64,000 nucleotides of DNA. Origin: Trichaptum fuscoviolaceum. Taxonomy: Eukaryota; Basidiomycota; Agaricomycetes; Hymenochaetales; Trichaptaceae. The stretch's first letter is position 1. Each line of letters starts with the position of its first letter. Location of the stretch: positions 3,828,941-3,892,940 of the forward strand of contig CAJSYZ010000011.1 of NCBI GenBank assembly GCA_910574455.1. The letters are read 5' to 3'. Position numbers and translations under genes: made by a program. Under the pieces are notes generated by a model, which saw only the letters and a list, made by a program, of their open reading frames with translations, had not been told where the DNA came from and searched no databases. This document shows, piece after piece, positions 10,583 through 19,887 of the stretch.

Positions 10583-13500
10583 ACAGCTCAGAGTTGGTTA
10601 ACCCGGTTCAACTCAACACTGTTGTTCTAAATGGCAACATCTCATCATTTCGAATCCCGGTCAAATTACTCGTTAACGGACGCCTCATCACCATCAATGC
10701 CCTTCTTGACACCGGAGCACAACTGAACTTTATCAACTCGGATCTAGTTGATAAGCTCAACATCAAAATGCATAAACTTGATAAAGCTTTACAAGTTAGC
10801 AATGCCGATGGAACTCTGAACAAGAACGGAACAGTTTCAGAACGGATTCGATTGAATCTCACCCACCCTCATTCAACCTCAACAATCTTTTATCGGACAC
10901 ACATTCCAAGCGACGATGTTATTCTAGGACTACCTTGGTTCAAACAGGCAAAGCCCCAGATCAACTGGAATGATGATACAATCACTATCAACAAGATCAC
11001 GGTCTCTACTCGACTCGAACAGCAAAACCAAAAGCCAAAGGAGAAACTTAATATTCCAGATGAATATTTGGAATATGCGGACATCTTCTCAGAAAATGAA
11101 ATCCAAACCTACCCCCCTGCCCGACCCTATGATATGGAGATCAAAACATTACCAAGCTTTGTGCCGAAAATTCACAAACCGTACCCGGTCCCATACCATC
11201 AACAACCGATTCTCACTACGTTAATTGACGACTTGCTCAACAAAGGATTTATCAAGGAATCTAACTCCCCAATGGCATCACCTTTCTTCTTTATTGATAA
11301 GAAAGATGGAACACTCCGACCAGTACAGGACTACAGATACCTTAACTCGCATACAGTCAAAGATGCATATCCTATGCCAAACTCGCAGCAACTACTCGAT
11401 CAACTCCGAGGATCCAAATACTTCACTACCCTCGATATCCGACAAGGTTATCACAACATTCGCATCAAGGAATCTGATCAATGGAAAGCAGCCTTTGTAT
11501 GCAACAGGAAACTCTATCAGCCAACCGTTATGTTTTTCGGTCTATGCAACTCACCTGCGGTTTTTCAACGCTTTATGAATGACATTCTAGCAGAGCAAAT
11601 ACGCCAGAACAAGGTCATTGTTTACATGGACGACCTACTCATTCATGCCCCGACTCTCAAGCAACTCATTGAAAACACCAAAGAAGTTTTTCAAATCCTA
11701 AAGGACAATAAACTCTATGTCAAACCAGCAAAATGCCGATTTCACCAACTCGAAGTACCATTTCTTGGTTACATTATTTCGGAATCAAAGATCAAGACAG
11801 ACCCCTCCAAGATACAAGGGATACTTGAATGGACCACTCCGAAATGCCTCAAAGACGTTAGATCATTTACAGGTTTTACCAACTTCTATCGCAGATTCAT
11901 TCCGAACTATGCAACTATATGCCGACCACTCGATCAACTTAAACGGAAGGACACACCTTTTGTCTGGACAGACAAATGTGAAAAGGCTTTTCAGACGCTC
12001 AAGGAACTCTTTTCGAAGGAACCCCTCCTTATGCAACCCGATCCACACAAACCATTCTATCTTGAAACGGACGCCTCAGCCGTAGCTACTGGCGCAGCAC
12101 TACGCCAACATGACGAAAACGGTCAACTCAAACCCATAGGTTATATTTCTCAAGCTCTCAACCCGACGCAACGCAACTGGCAAATATATGACAGAGAATT
12201 ATTTGCTATTATTCGAGCACTCCAAATGTGGAGACACTATCTACTTGGAAGTCCGCATACAGTTACAATTCATTGCGACCACAAGAATCTGACTTATTGG
12301 AGACAACCCCAACGCTTGACCCCTCGACAAGCTCGATGGCAGAATGAACTCTCAAGATACAATTACAAGATACAAGCCATACCAGGAAAACACATGATCC
12401 AATCCGATGCCCTATCCCGACGTGCGGACCATTTTAAAACGGAAGGAGAACTTAGCAACGAAGTTACACTTCTACCAGAGAAAGTTTTTCTCAAAGAAAT
12501 GGAACTCCTAGCCACCCGAATTGAAGAAGCCGAAGAAGATGACAGGAACATCATCGATGTCGATGACCTTCACCTCCAAATACGCAAAGAAACTGGAGAT
12601 ATTCAGGAAGCAATGAGCCTTCTACAGAAAGAATTACCACTCACCAAGCCCAAAATGACTGACTTCACAATCAAGGATCAATTGGTACACTTCAGGAACA
12701 AGATCTATGTGCCAAGGAACACGGAAATCATGCGCAACCTCTTACGACTATATCATGACTTACCGACTCGAAACCACCCTGGAGTAGCGAATACAATGGA
12801 ACAAATTCGACGAACATATTACTGGCCAAGAATGCAACAGTTCGTGACAAAATACATCCAAGGATGTGCTATCTGTCAACAGATGAAGATCAACCACCAT
12901 CCTCTTGTACCTCCACTCAACCCGATCATCGCAGATAAAGACACTTACCCGTTTGCAACCGTCAACATCGATTTCATCACAGACCTCCCAGAATCTGATG
13001 GATTCGACAGCATATGTGTTATTGTGGACCATGACTGCACCAAGGCGATTGTACTCACTCCATGCACCAAGACGATCACTGCACTAGATACTGCACAACT
13101 GTACTTCGACAATGTGTACAGACGATTCGGATTACCAAGGAAAATAATCTCGGATCGAGGACCACAGTTTGCATCTATGGTGTTCAGACAGCTATGCCGA
13201 TTACTTCACATCAAGCAGGCAATGTCTACAGCATATCACCCACAGACTGATGGACAAGCAGAGCGCAGCAATCAGGAGATCGAAGCATACTTCAGGATCT
13301 ACGCAGCAAATCACCCCCACCTCTGGAGCAAATACATCCCCCTCATGGAATTCACACACAACAATCGGAAACATTCGACCACGGAACAGACCCCCTTTCG
13401 ACTACTAATGGGATATGATCCAACATCATTCCCCTCGGAAAAATCGGAACTTGATAGCAACATTCCAACGCTCAAGAATCGCCTATCAAAGATACTAGAA

Positions 13501-14007
13501 CTCCGAAATGATGCAGAAGCAGCTCTAACTCTCGCACAGGAATATCAACGCGAAGCTCAATCTACCCAATTCAAGCCTCTATACATTGGACAATCTGTAT
13601 GGTTAGAAGCAAGGAACCTCCGAAGAACCGGACTACCCTCAAAGTTTCAATCAAAACGCGAAGGACCCTTCGTTATCAAGCGAAAACTCAGGGATAATGT
13701 CTATGAACTTGAACTGCCTAGAACTTGGAAGATTCACCCTGTATTCCACGCCTCCCTTCTAACTCCCAACACCGAGACAGTAGAACATGGGCCAGCCTAT
13801 TCAAAACCTCCACCTGACCTTATCGATGGAGAAGAAGAATTCGAAGTAGAAGCAATTCTACAGCACAAAGGAGCCCCGAATCGAAGGAAGTACCTTATCA
13901 AATGGTTAGGATACCCGACTAGCAACAACACATGGGCCTCAGAAGACGCACTAAAGCATTCAGAAGAACTTCTATCAGCATACAAGGAGTTGCACAAGCT
14001 GAAGTAG
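10579..14007 (+). CDS. pol: Element A pol: protease, RT, RNase H, integrase, chromodomain
   Basis: This is a single intact frame of 1142 codons with no ATG at its start, consistent with frameshift expression from gag. Landmarks: aspartic protease LLDTGAQ at residues 42-48; reverse transcriptase YMDD near residue 349; RNase H TDAS near 495; integrase H2C2 (NHPG ... CAICQQ) near 730; catalytic D in NIDFITD near 797, D in ISDRGPQF near 859 and E in GQAERSNQE near 893. A C-terminal chromodomain (YLIKWLGYPTSNNTWASED, about 1090-1135) may tether integration to modified histones. No break was seen. Confidence 0.95.
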   Translation: MNSSELVNPVQLNTVVLNGNISSFRIPVKLLVNGRLITINALLDTGAQLNFINSDLVDKLNIKMHKLDKALQVSNADGTLNKNGTVSERIRLNLTHPHSTSTIFYRTHIPSDDVILGLPWFKQAKPQINWNDDTITINKITVSTRLEQQNQKPKEKLNIPDEYLEYADIFSENEIQTYPPARPYDMEIKTLPSFVPKIHKPYPVPYHQQPILTTLIDDLLNKGFIKESNSPMASPFFFIDKKDGTLRPVQDYRYLNSHTVKDAYPMPNSQQLLDQLRGSKYFTTLDIRQGYHNIRIKESDQWKAAFVCNRKLYQPTVMFFGLCNSPAVFQRFMNDILAEQIRQNKVIVYMDDLLIHAPTLKQLIENTKEVFQILKDNKLYVKPAKCRFHQLEVPFLGYIISESKIKTDPSKIQGILEWTTPKCLKDVRSFTGFTNFYRRFIPNYATICRPLDQLKRKDTPFVWTDKCEKAFQTLKELFSKEPLLMQPDPHKPFYLETDASAVATGAALRQHDENGQLKPIGYISQALNPTQRNWQIYDRELFAIIRALQMWRHYLLGSPHTVTIHCDHKNLTYWRQPQRLTPRQARWQNELSRYNYKIQAIPGKHMIQSDALSRRADHFKTEGELSNEVTLLPEKVFLKEMELLATRIEEAEEDDRNIIDVDDLHLQIRKETGDIQEAMSLLQKELPLTKPKMTDFTIKDQLVHFRNKIYVPRNTEIMRNLLRLYHDLPTRNHPGVANTMEQIRRTYYWPRMQQFVTKYIQGCAICQQMKINHHPLVPPLNPIIADKDTYPFATVNIDFITDLPESDGFDSICVIVDHDCTKAIVLTPCTKTITALDTAQLYFDNVYRRFGLPRKIISDRGPQFASMVFRQLCRLLHIKQAMSTAYHPQTDGQAERSNQEIEAYFRIYAANHPHLWSKYIPLMEFTHNNRKHSTTEQTPFRLLMGYDPTSFPSEKSELDSNIPTLKNRLSKILELRNDAEAALTLAQEYQREAQSTQFKPLYIGQSVWLEARNLRRTGLPSKFQSKREGPFVIKRKLRDNVYELELPRTWKIHPVFHASLLTPNTETVEHGPAYSKPPPDLIDGEEEFEVEAILQHKGAPNRRKYLIKWLGYPTSNNTWASEDALKHSEELLSAYKELHKLK

Positions 14008-14271
14008 CCCAATTTGGACAAATTGGACACACAACGCGCCACTCGTAACCCGATTAGGCAGAATTTACGCCACACGTAACCCGATTTGGACACCTTGGAC
14101 CTACAAGCACAACTTCTTAGCCCCCTCCTCAGACTTCTTGCCCCACTGCAGCTAGATAACAAGACTTCTTGCCCCCAAAGTTTGATATCGAAGAACCAAC
14201 ATGCCCCCAGTGTGCCCCAGAAGCTTTCTACTGATTCAACGACCACATGATCAACTGGAAACTTCGTATAA

Positions 14272-14622
14272 ATGCGCCAGAAGCCACCCCACTTCCTCCC
14301 CATTCTCATGCACACCTTCTATGACATTATCCGACTTCTCATCTGGATAGCTCATTTACAAATCCACCCTATCATCACACGCACCTCTTTCCGACTCTTC
14401 CATCTATTTCTCATCTGGTACATCTTCCCAGAACGCCGACCTACAACCTTCTGGATACACGATCTAGAACTACACTATCTAGGACGAAGCACTCATATTT
14501 ACGTTGGCCTCGGGCCGAATAATGAGTTCTTCATCACAGGAGTCGATCCCACCTCTCATTTCCAGCTTAGTGGAACGCCAGCTGACGGAACTCCAAGTGA
14601 TAGCGAATCAGTCATCGCATGA
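14272..14622 (+). CDS. Element A post-pol ORF 1 (hydrophobic N-terminus, unknown)
   Basis: This frame of 116 codons starts at ATG 14272. Its first 60 residues are rich in I, L, F and H and could contain one or two membrane-like helices. It overlaps the next ORF from 14504. It might be a leader or small membrane protein, or a chance frame; no family resemblance was recognised. Confidence 0.25.
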   Translation: MRQKPPHFLPILMHTFYDIIRLLIWIAHLQIHPIITRTSFRLFHLFLIWYIFPERRPTTFWIHDLELHYLGRSTHIYVGLGPNNEFFITGVDPTSHFQLSGTPADGTPSDSESVIA

Positions 14623-15199
14623 CGAACAGATTATTCTCAATTCTCATCTGTTCTATTTTGTGTTTAAGGACGATCATCCTGATAAGGAACCATTGGACAT
14701 ACTCATCCCAGACATCAATAACCGCATCCGAAACGCCCCCGGTCCGACCAAAGTGAGACACGCACTCCAGCTGTATGCACTCCTCGAGTTCTATAAAATC
14801 ACCATCGAAAAACTTCGTGACCACAAGCAAGAGCAACCTCTCACCTCTAGCACCCCCCTGGAATCCCAGCAGACTCCACCACCTCCGACACCCAGTCCTA
14901 TCGACTCCCTGCCAGACCTCGAACCCTTTTCTCCCAATCCTAGCCCCATCCCAACGACAGTCAACCCCCGGGACATCTTCTCCCCCCCTCTGGCAACCAG
15001 CACCCCCTTTACCTTCACCACTACGAATTACAGCGACGACACACTTGTCAACGCCTCCCCCGACTCCGACTCACCCTCCTCCTCCTCCTCTTCCTCAACC
15101 GACTACGACGACGCCAACAGCAACCCCAGATTTTCGTTCGCATCCGTATTTCCCATATTTTTACAAAGGTCCCACCTCGACCAGACAGACCTTGTTTAA
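14504..15199 (+). CDS. Element A post-pol ORF 2 (unknown, P/S-rich tail)
   Basis: It has 231 codons, starting at ATG 14504. The N-terminal half is a mixed sequence with likely helices (VRHALQLYALLEFYKITIEK) and the C-terminal half is proline, serine and aspartate rich. It lies between pol and the 3' LTR, the position of env in some elements, but no signal peptide or transmembrane segment is evident. Function unknown. Confidence 0.4.
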   Translation: MASGRIMSSSSQESIPPLISSLVERQLTELQVIANQSSHDEQIILNSHLFYFVFKDDHPDKEPLDILIPDINNRIRNAPGPTKVRHALQLYALLEFYKITIEKLRDHKQEQPLTSSTPLESQQTPPPPTPSPIDSLPDLEPFSPNPSPIPTTVNPRDIFSPPLATSTPFTFTTTNYSDDTLVNASPDSDSPSSSSSSSTDYDDANSNPRFSFASVFPIFLQRSHLDQTDLV

Positions 15200-15242
15200 T
15201 TCCCCACCCACCCCCAGACCCAGAACTATTCCTTTACCTTCT

Positions 15243-15926
15243 ATGCCTTTCAATTTTAACACTCCCATCCCAACATATCAACTACCACCTTCTGAAACAC
15301 CTGAACAACGTCTCGCAGCCACTGCCCCCTTTTTCTATCCCTCCCCCTTAAAATTTGATTTCCTTGACGAAGAAGAAGAAGAAGAACTCCAGCCTGGACC
15401 AGCCGACTCGGAATTCGGTTCCAATCTTTGGTCCCTCCCGGCCGACGAACCCGGTTGGAACGCCGACGACTGGCCCACCACTTACCTCCTTCGACACAAC
15501 ACTGTCACCGGACCTCTTCAGTACCCCTCGCCTCCACCAAGCCCACGCCCCACTCACCCCCAGTACGGCCCTCTCGGTCCTGTTGATTTGGTACAACACT
15601 ATCTGTTCGATCCGAAGCTCACCCCCCACGTTAACGTTGAGCGACTTCGACGTTGCTCACCATTCCCGGAACTCGTGAAGTTAGTGCTTAGGCACACTTT
15701 CTTCAACCCAGAGCACGCCCCCCCTCTCTTACTCGGTCTCAAAATCGTCCTTGACCTTCCGTACACGCCCTACATCACCCGGAGAATTCGCCACAAGGGA
15801 TCTTTGCACGCTCACTTCGCACCCTACCCAGGAGACCCTTTCTGTACTTGTGAGTGCTGCTTGTACTGTCCCCTTCACCATGCCGCCCATCCGAACCCGG
15901 CGCGGAACCCTCACGAAGGAGAATAG
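15243..15926 (+). CDS. Element A post-pol ORF 3 (unknown, C-terminal cysteine cluster)
   Basis: The frame is open from further upstream, with an internal ATG at 15243. The protein has an acidic patch (DFLDEEEEEEL), a central tract with LFDPKLTPHVNVERLRR, and a terminal cysteine/histidine cluster, FCTCECCLYCPLHH, that could bind metal. It overlaps the start of the next ORF. I recognise no family. Confidence 0.4.
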   Translation: MPFNFNTPIPTYQLPPSETPEQRLAATAPFFYPSPLKFDFLDEEEEEELQPGPADSEFGSNLWSLPADEPGWNADDWPTTYLLRHNTVTGPLQYPSPPPSPRPTHPQYGPLGPVDLVQHYLFDPKLTPHVNVERLRRCSPFPELVKLVLRHTFFNPEHAPPLLLGLKIVLDLPYTPYITRRIRHKGSLHAHFAPYPGDPFCTCECCLYCPLHHAAHPNPARNPHEGE

Positions 15927-16185
15927 CCCGCCTCCTCCTCGTTGTCCGACCGAATCTCTCCTCCCCAATCAGGCGTTTACCCTCACGGAACCCACTCGTC
16001 AACAGTACTCGGCCACACTCCTCCACAGCGGACTCTTACCATATGTCCTTGACTCGACTCAGCGCCCCTTTCACCACTCAGTCTACACTCTCAACGTCAT
16101 GCATGAACTACTTGCCCAACTGCAAGACTACATTGATCAGCATCGCGGCGGACATAAGCAATTCAACTTTCGCTTCGTTAAGTGA
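15880..16185 (+). CDS. Element A post-pol ORF 4 (unknown)
   Basis: From ATG 15880 it encodes about 101 residues, overlapping the end of the preceding ORF in another frame and ending at TGA 16183-16185. It begins with a basic MPPIRTRRG and ends with a helical stretch (NVMHELLAQLQDYIDQH). No family was recognised; it is supported mainly by being part of a chain of overlapping open frames. Confidence 0.3.
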   Translation: MPPIRTRRGTLTKENSPPPPRCPTESLLPNQAFTLTEPTRQQYSATLLHSGLLPYVLDSTQRPFHHSVYTLNVMHELLAQLQDYIDQHRGGHKQFNFRFVK

Positions 16186-16208
16186 TCATTCGTCGACTGA
16201 ATCAAGTG

Positions 16209-16619
16209 ATGATGGGACAATTAGCTGATGAGTTCACGGAGTATGAATTTGAACGTTTACTGGCTTACACTCTAGACGATGGACACCTTGAAGGACCTCC
16301 TCGATTTGTCGACCCGGTACCCCTCCCTCCCCCATCACCAATTGCTCTACCCCCACCCGAGTTTCCCACTGCCTACCATGATCAAGAGAACATGCCTATC
16401 TTCGATCCAGCAAAACGGAACGAGTTCGATGTTCAGAACGCGCCTCAACAGCCTTCGGAGCCTCAGCAACCTCCAACCCCGGTTTCACCCCCTTATGTCA
16501 TACATACACCTCGACCGGACGAACATCCCTCTCCTCCACTCCATCGACCTGACCCCCAGCCCGGCATAGACTGGCTTGCTATCGCAGCAGCCTTACCTTC
16601 CGATTTTCATTTCTCTTGA
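16209..16619 (+). CDS. Element A post-pol ORF 5 (proline-rich, unknown)
   Basis: The frame opens at 16182, overlapping the previous stop, with the first ATG at 16209. The product starts with an acidic helix (ADEFTEYEFERLLAYTLDDG), then is strongly proline-rich, and ends at TGA 16617-16619. The rest of the element to the 3' LTR is untranslated and contains two imperfect copies of a TTATTGGTCTTAA-type word about 68 bp apart (16645 and 16713). Confidence 0.35.
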   Translation: MMGQLADEFTEYEFERLLAYTLDDGHLEGPPRFVDPVPLPPPSPIALPPPEFPTAYHDQENMPIFDPAKRNEFDVQNAPQQPSEPQQPPTPVSPPYVIHTPRPDEHPSPPLHRPDPQPGIDWLAIAAALPSDFHFS

Positions 16620-16814
16620 TGGTCTACTCATTCGTTTGCTTTCTTATTATTGGTCTTAATTTGACCCTATAGCATTCGATTTCTATCTCTATCTCTCTCA
16701 TGCTTCATCCATTATTGATCTTAACTTGATCCTATAAGCATTGTATTTGTCTTTGAAATTCTCGCATTCGCAATGTCTTGCTACTACGGAATTTCAAGCT
16801 TAGAGACAGGGTAC

Positions 16815-17349
16815 TGTTATGCATCAAGCATACGGACCATGTTTACCTTTGTTTACCTCACGTAACCCGATTAGGCTACGCTTACCTTTGTCCCTCGGAC
16901 TTTACCATTTAACCTTTTTACCTTTAACCTTCGGTGCCCCAGGTAGCCCCCTTTTACTGCCTCTTTGTTTACATTGCCCCTTCGCTTTACCATAGCCCCA
17001 GTTAGCCCTACGTAGCCCCAGTTAGCCCCATTTCCCCTGTTTCACAGTTAGCCCCAGTTAGCCCCAGTTAGCCCCAGTTAGCCCCAGCTAGCCCCAGAAG
17101 CGCGTTCTATTTATGTTTCTCCCTCTGTAGTATATAAACCCCTGTACATAGGCCTTCGGATGACACTTAAGTCAATCCTCCTATAGTCTTTCACACCATC
17201 GTGCCAAAGACTCTGTTCACCCACGACTTCCGAGCTTAAGAGAGCCTCGTTAAAGCGCCCACTCTTATCTCACCACTTGTTTGTTCACAAACAACGCTTT
17301 TGTCACTTATCATTTCCGTGATAAGTCTTCCGAAGCCGTGAACGTAACA
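16815..17349 (+). repeat. 3' LTR of element A
   Basis: This is the partner of the 5' LTR, with the same 535-bp length and a single difference found (16880). A purine-rich AGAGACAGGG just upstream (about 16802-16811) is a plausible polypurine tract. Confidence 0.95.
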
Positions 17350-17354
17350 CTCTA

Positions 17355-17786
17355 CCTCTTCTTTCCACCGATCTCGCGTTGCTCGGTGAATGAGCCACTG
17401 AACCCGATCATCTTTTGAGCATCAGTAATGTCAAAACACTCAAAAAGTCTACTCGCTTACCTTCCTTTAGCCAAGCATCAAGCTCCGCATCATTGTTCGC
17501 TGTTTGTCCAAGTCGCGAAGTCCAAATCCAACCAGGTGCCTTGCCACCCTCGCCAAGTTTCGCTGGTCTATTAATATCGTGTCGAAACAGGTCCTCATCC
17601 TCTAGTGGCAGGTAAACAGGATTCTTCGCATTCATACCCAAAGCAAGCATCTTTTCGCGAACTGTCCGATACTCGCTTTTCCAGAAATTGACCTCTGCTT
17701 TAGCAGAGCGATAACCGTTGCCCTTTCGAGTTTGAACATTCGGATTTCGAGTTCGTTCACGAGCATCGGTGATATAGTATTGCATG
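17355..17786 (-). pseudogene. KDZ transposase, middle fragment between the two elements
   Basis: This host segment lies between the two retrotransposons. It carries the PVYLPLEDEDLF and APGWIWTSRLG stretches, which resemble the region near the end of KDZ transposases. A GT-AG intron (about 17454-17407, GTAAGC ... CAAAAG) follows, then a short charged exon ending in RWKEEVE at the element A insertion point. Confidence 0.75.
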
Positions 17787-18603
17787 TGTTACGACCGTCG
17801 GGAATTGTAGCGGGAAACAGTTTCGGGAAACTGGAATTCGCGACAAGAACCCGCGTTCGGGAATCTGGATTCGCGACTGGGAACGAGTGTGGGAATTCAG
17901 GCGGGAAACGCGCGGGATTCTATCCAGGCGCGTCGCGGGATTCTCAAGGCCAGCTAGGACTCTTCACTGCTTTGAACGTCAAGTAAGCGGATCCCTAAGG
18001 AAGCACTCCACAAGTAAGTATTGCGCAACTAACTACACAGGAGAAAGAGAGAGATCGCACCTAAGGAAGCACTCCACAAGAGGTCAAAAGTGGGGTGCTC
18101 CTTACGATGCCTACAGCTATTTATCTACTTCGTAAAGACTGTATAGTTAATCTACGCTAAGTGTCCTTGCGCAATGCGCACCTATCTACTACAAACGATA
18201 CATGCTACGACCGCAATGCTAGGCATGTCCATCCCGTCTCTCCAGATGGCTACGGCCTGTCCGTGGACGTCAGCGTCCGGTCCGGGGCCGCGACTAGCCA
18301 GACTAGGTATGCCAGGCTGTTGCAGGTCGTCACCTTGAGGTACTAGCGGATTAATGAGCGTATGTTGATAAGTGAATGTACGTGTGCCGTGGCGGGTCGT
18401 CGTAAATGAGTGTGTGTACGCGTGCATGGTTGCCGGGACGGTGGTGCGGGATAAGTCACGTGAGCATGGGATCGTGCGATTCGGGAATGAGGTTTCGCGC
18501 GGGGAATCCAATGGCGGGATTCTCCCCGCGGGTTTGTCTGCTCATGTCGGGATCCTTGGCGGGAAAGTGCGGGAAATGAGAAAAGGAGCCCGGGATCTCG
18601 ACA
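17787..18603 (-). repeat. 3' LTR of element B
   Basis: This 817-bp repeat is paired with 23675-24491. The integrase frame runs across the polypurine tract and about 49 codons into this LTR before stopping at 18456. Confidence 0.95.
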
Positions 18604-19886
18604 TTACCCCCCTCCAAAGGCGCAACTCCGGGGCGCCAAGCTTGAATCTTGCTCAGGTCACAGAGCTCGATAGCGTTGACTTCTCGAGGGGCGTCCGGGT
18701 GTTTTCGATAGAAACTGCGAATTTTAGCCTTTGCATTACCCATATCCTTTGCGGGAATCCATGTATCTTCCGCGCTCGAATATCCCTTCCATCGTACCAA
18801 ATATTCAAACCTCCGTCTAAACCGTCTAGCGTCCAGTACCTCTTCCACCTCGTATTCCAGATCTCCTTCTACTTCGACTGGGGGCGGCGGGGGTTGCGTT
18901 CGACCGCGAATATCGTCTTCGTGGTATGGCGAGAGCAGCGATACGTGAAATACGGGATGAATCTTCAGCGACGCGGGGAGTTCGAGTTCGTAGGTGAGGT
19001 CACTTAGCTTTGCCTTCACTTTATACGGCCCTAGTCGTTTCGGTAATAATTTGCGCGCTCCCGGTCGCCGAACGTTCGTCGCTTCGAGCCAGACTTTATC
19101 CCCGACTGCGTACTGCGGGGCCTCGTTCCGGGCCTGATCGTAGTGCTGCTTCATGCGCTCTGCCGCAACCTCCAAAGCCGCTCTTGCCTCTTCCTGTGCC
19201 TGCTGAAGCTCCTGTAGTCGTGCGTCCGTGGCGGGGACCGTGGATAGGCCGTCGCTCAGGGCAATCGTGAATTCGGGATTGTAGCCGTAGACAAGCGCGA
19301 ACGGAGATTGTCGTGTTGCCGCGTGCGCTTTCGTGTTGTGCGCGAACTCTGCCATTGGGAGTAATCCGGCCCAGTTTTCTTGTCGTGTATCTATGAAAGC
19401 CCGTAAATACTGTTCCAGCTCTTGGTTTACCCTTTCGGTTTGCCCATCCGTCTGCGGGTGATACGCAGTCGACGTGGTACCCTTGATACCGAGTCGGGAA
19501 AAGAGGGCCTTCATGAACTGCGCGACAAACTGTGGTCCGCGGTCGGATATGATCTGGCGGGGGGCTCCGTGCAGCTTCCAGACGTGCTGCAGGAATAGTT
19601 CCGCAGTTTCCGGTGCATCGATGTCAGACGTGGTCGGGATAAAATGCGCTTGCTTGGTGAGACGGTCGACCACCACGAAAATTGCGTCGTAATCCTCAGA
19701 TCGGGGGAGCTGGGTGATGAAATCGCACGAAATCGCCTGCCAGGGGCCCTGCGGGATTTCGTTCGGTTGCAGGAGTCCTACCGGGCGTTGGGATCGGTTC
19801 TTCGTGCGTGCGCAGGTATCGCATCCCGAAACGTATCGTTCTACGAAGTTAGACATCCCGGGCCACCAGTAGTTGCGGCTTACCAT
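18456..19886 (-). pseudogene. pol: Element B pol, downstream part: integrase and chromodomain
   Basis: This continues pol after the frameshift. It contains the CC half of the zinc-binding domain (GCDTCARTKN), the integrase catalytic D (SCDFITQL), D (ISDRGPQF) and E (DGQTERVNQE), and a chromodomain (YLVRWKGYSSAEDTWIPA). The frame then enters the 3' LTR. Integrase inserts the cDNA and the chromodomain may direct site choice. It cannot be read from gag-pol without correcting the upstream shift, so this copy is probably not autonomous. Confidence 0.9.
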
Positions 19887-19887
19887 C

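Larger units (their letters stand above)
6302..17349 (+). mobile_element. Element A: complete Ty3/gypsy chromovirus with extra ORFs
   Basis: The element is 11,048 bp and flanked by CTCTA duplications (6297-6301 and 17350-17354). It has two 535-bp LTRs beginning TGTTATG and ending CGTAACA, a self-complementary primer-binding site, gag, and pol in the order protease, reverse transcriptase, RNase H, integrase, chromodomain. The LTRs differ at one position I could find (A at 6367, G at 16880), so insertion was recent. Unusual additions are a 2.5-kb ORF-bearing stretch before gag and a 2.8-kb stretch of overlapping ORFs between pol and the 3' LTR. gag and pol are both open, so the element may be autonomous. 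Confidence 0.93.

Noticed and set aside
14272..16619. Retroviral env-like gene in element A
   Set aside because: The position fits, but no signal peptide, cleavage site or C-terminal transmembrane anchor is visible in the post-pol frames.
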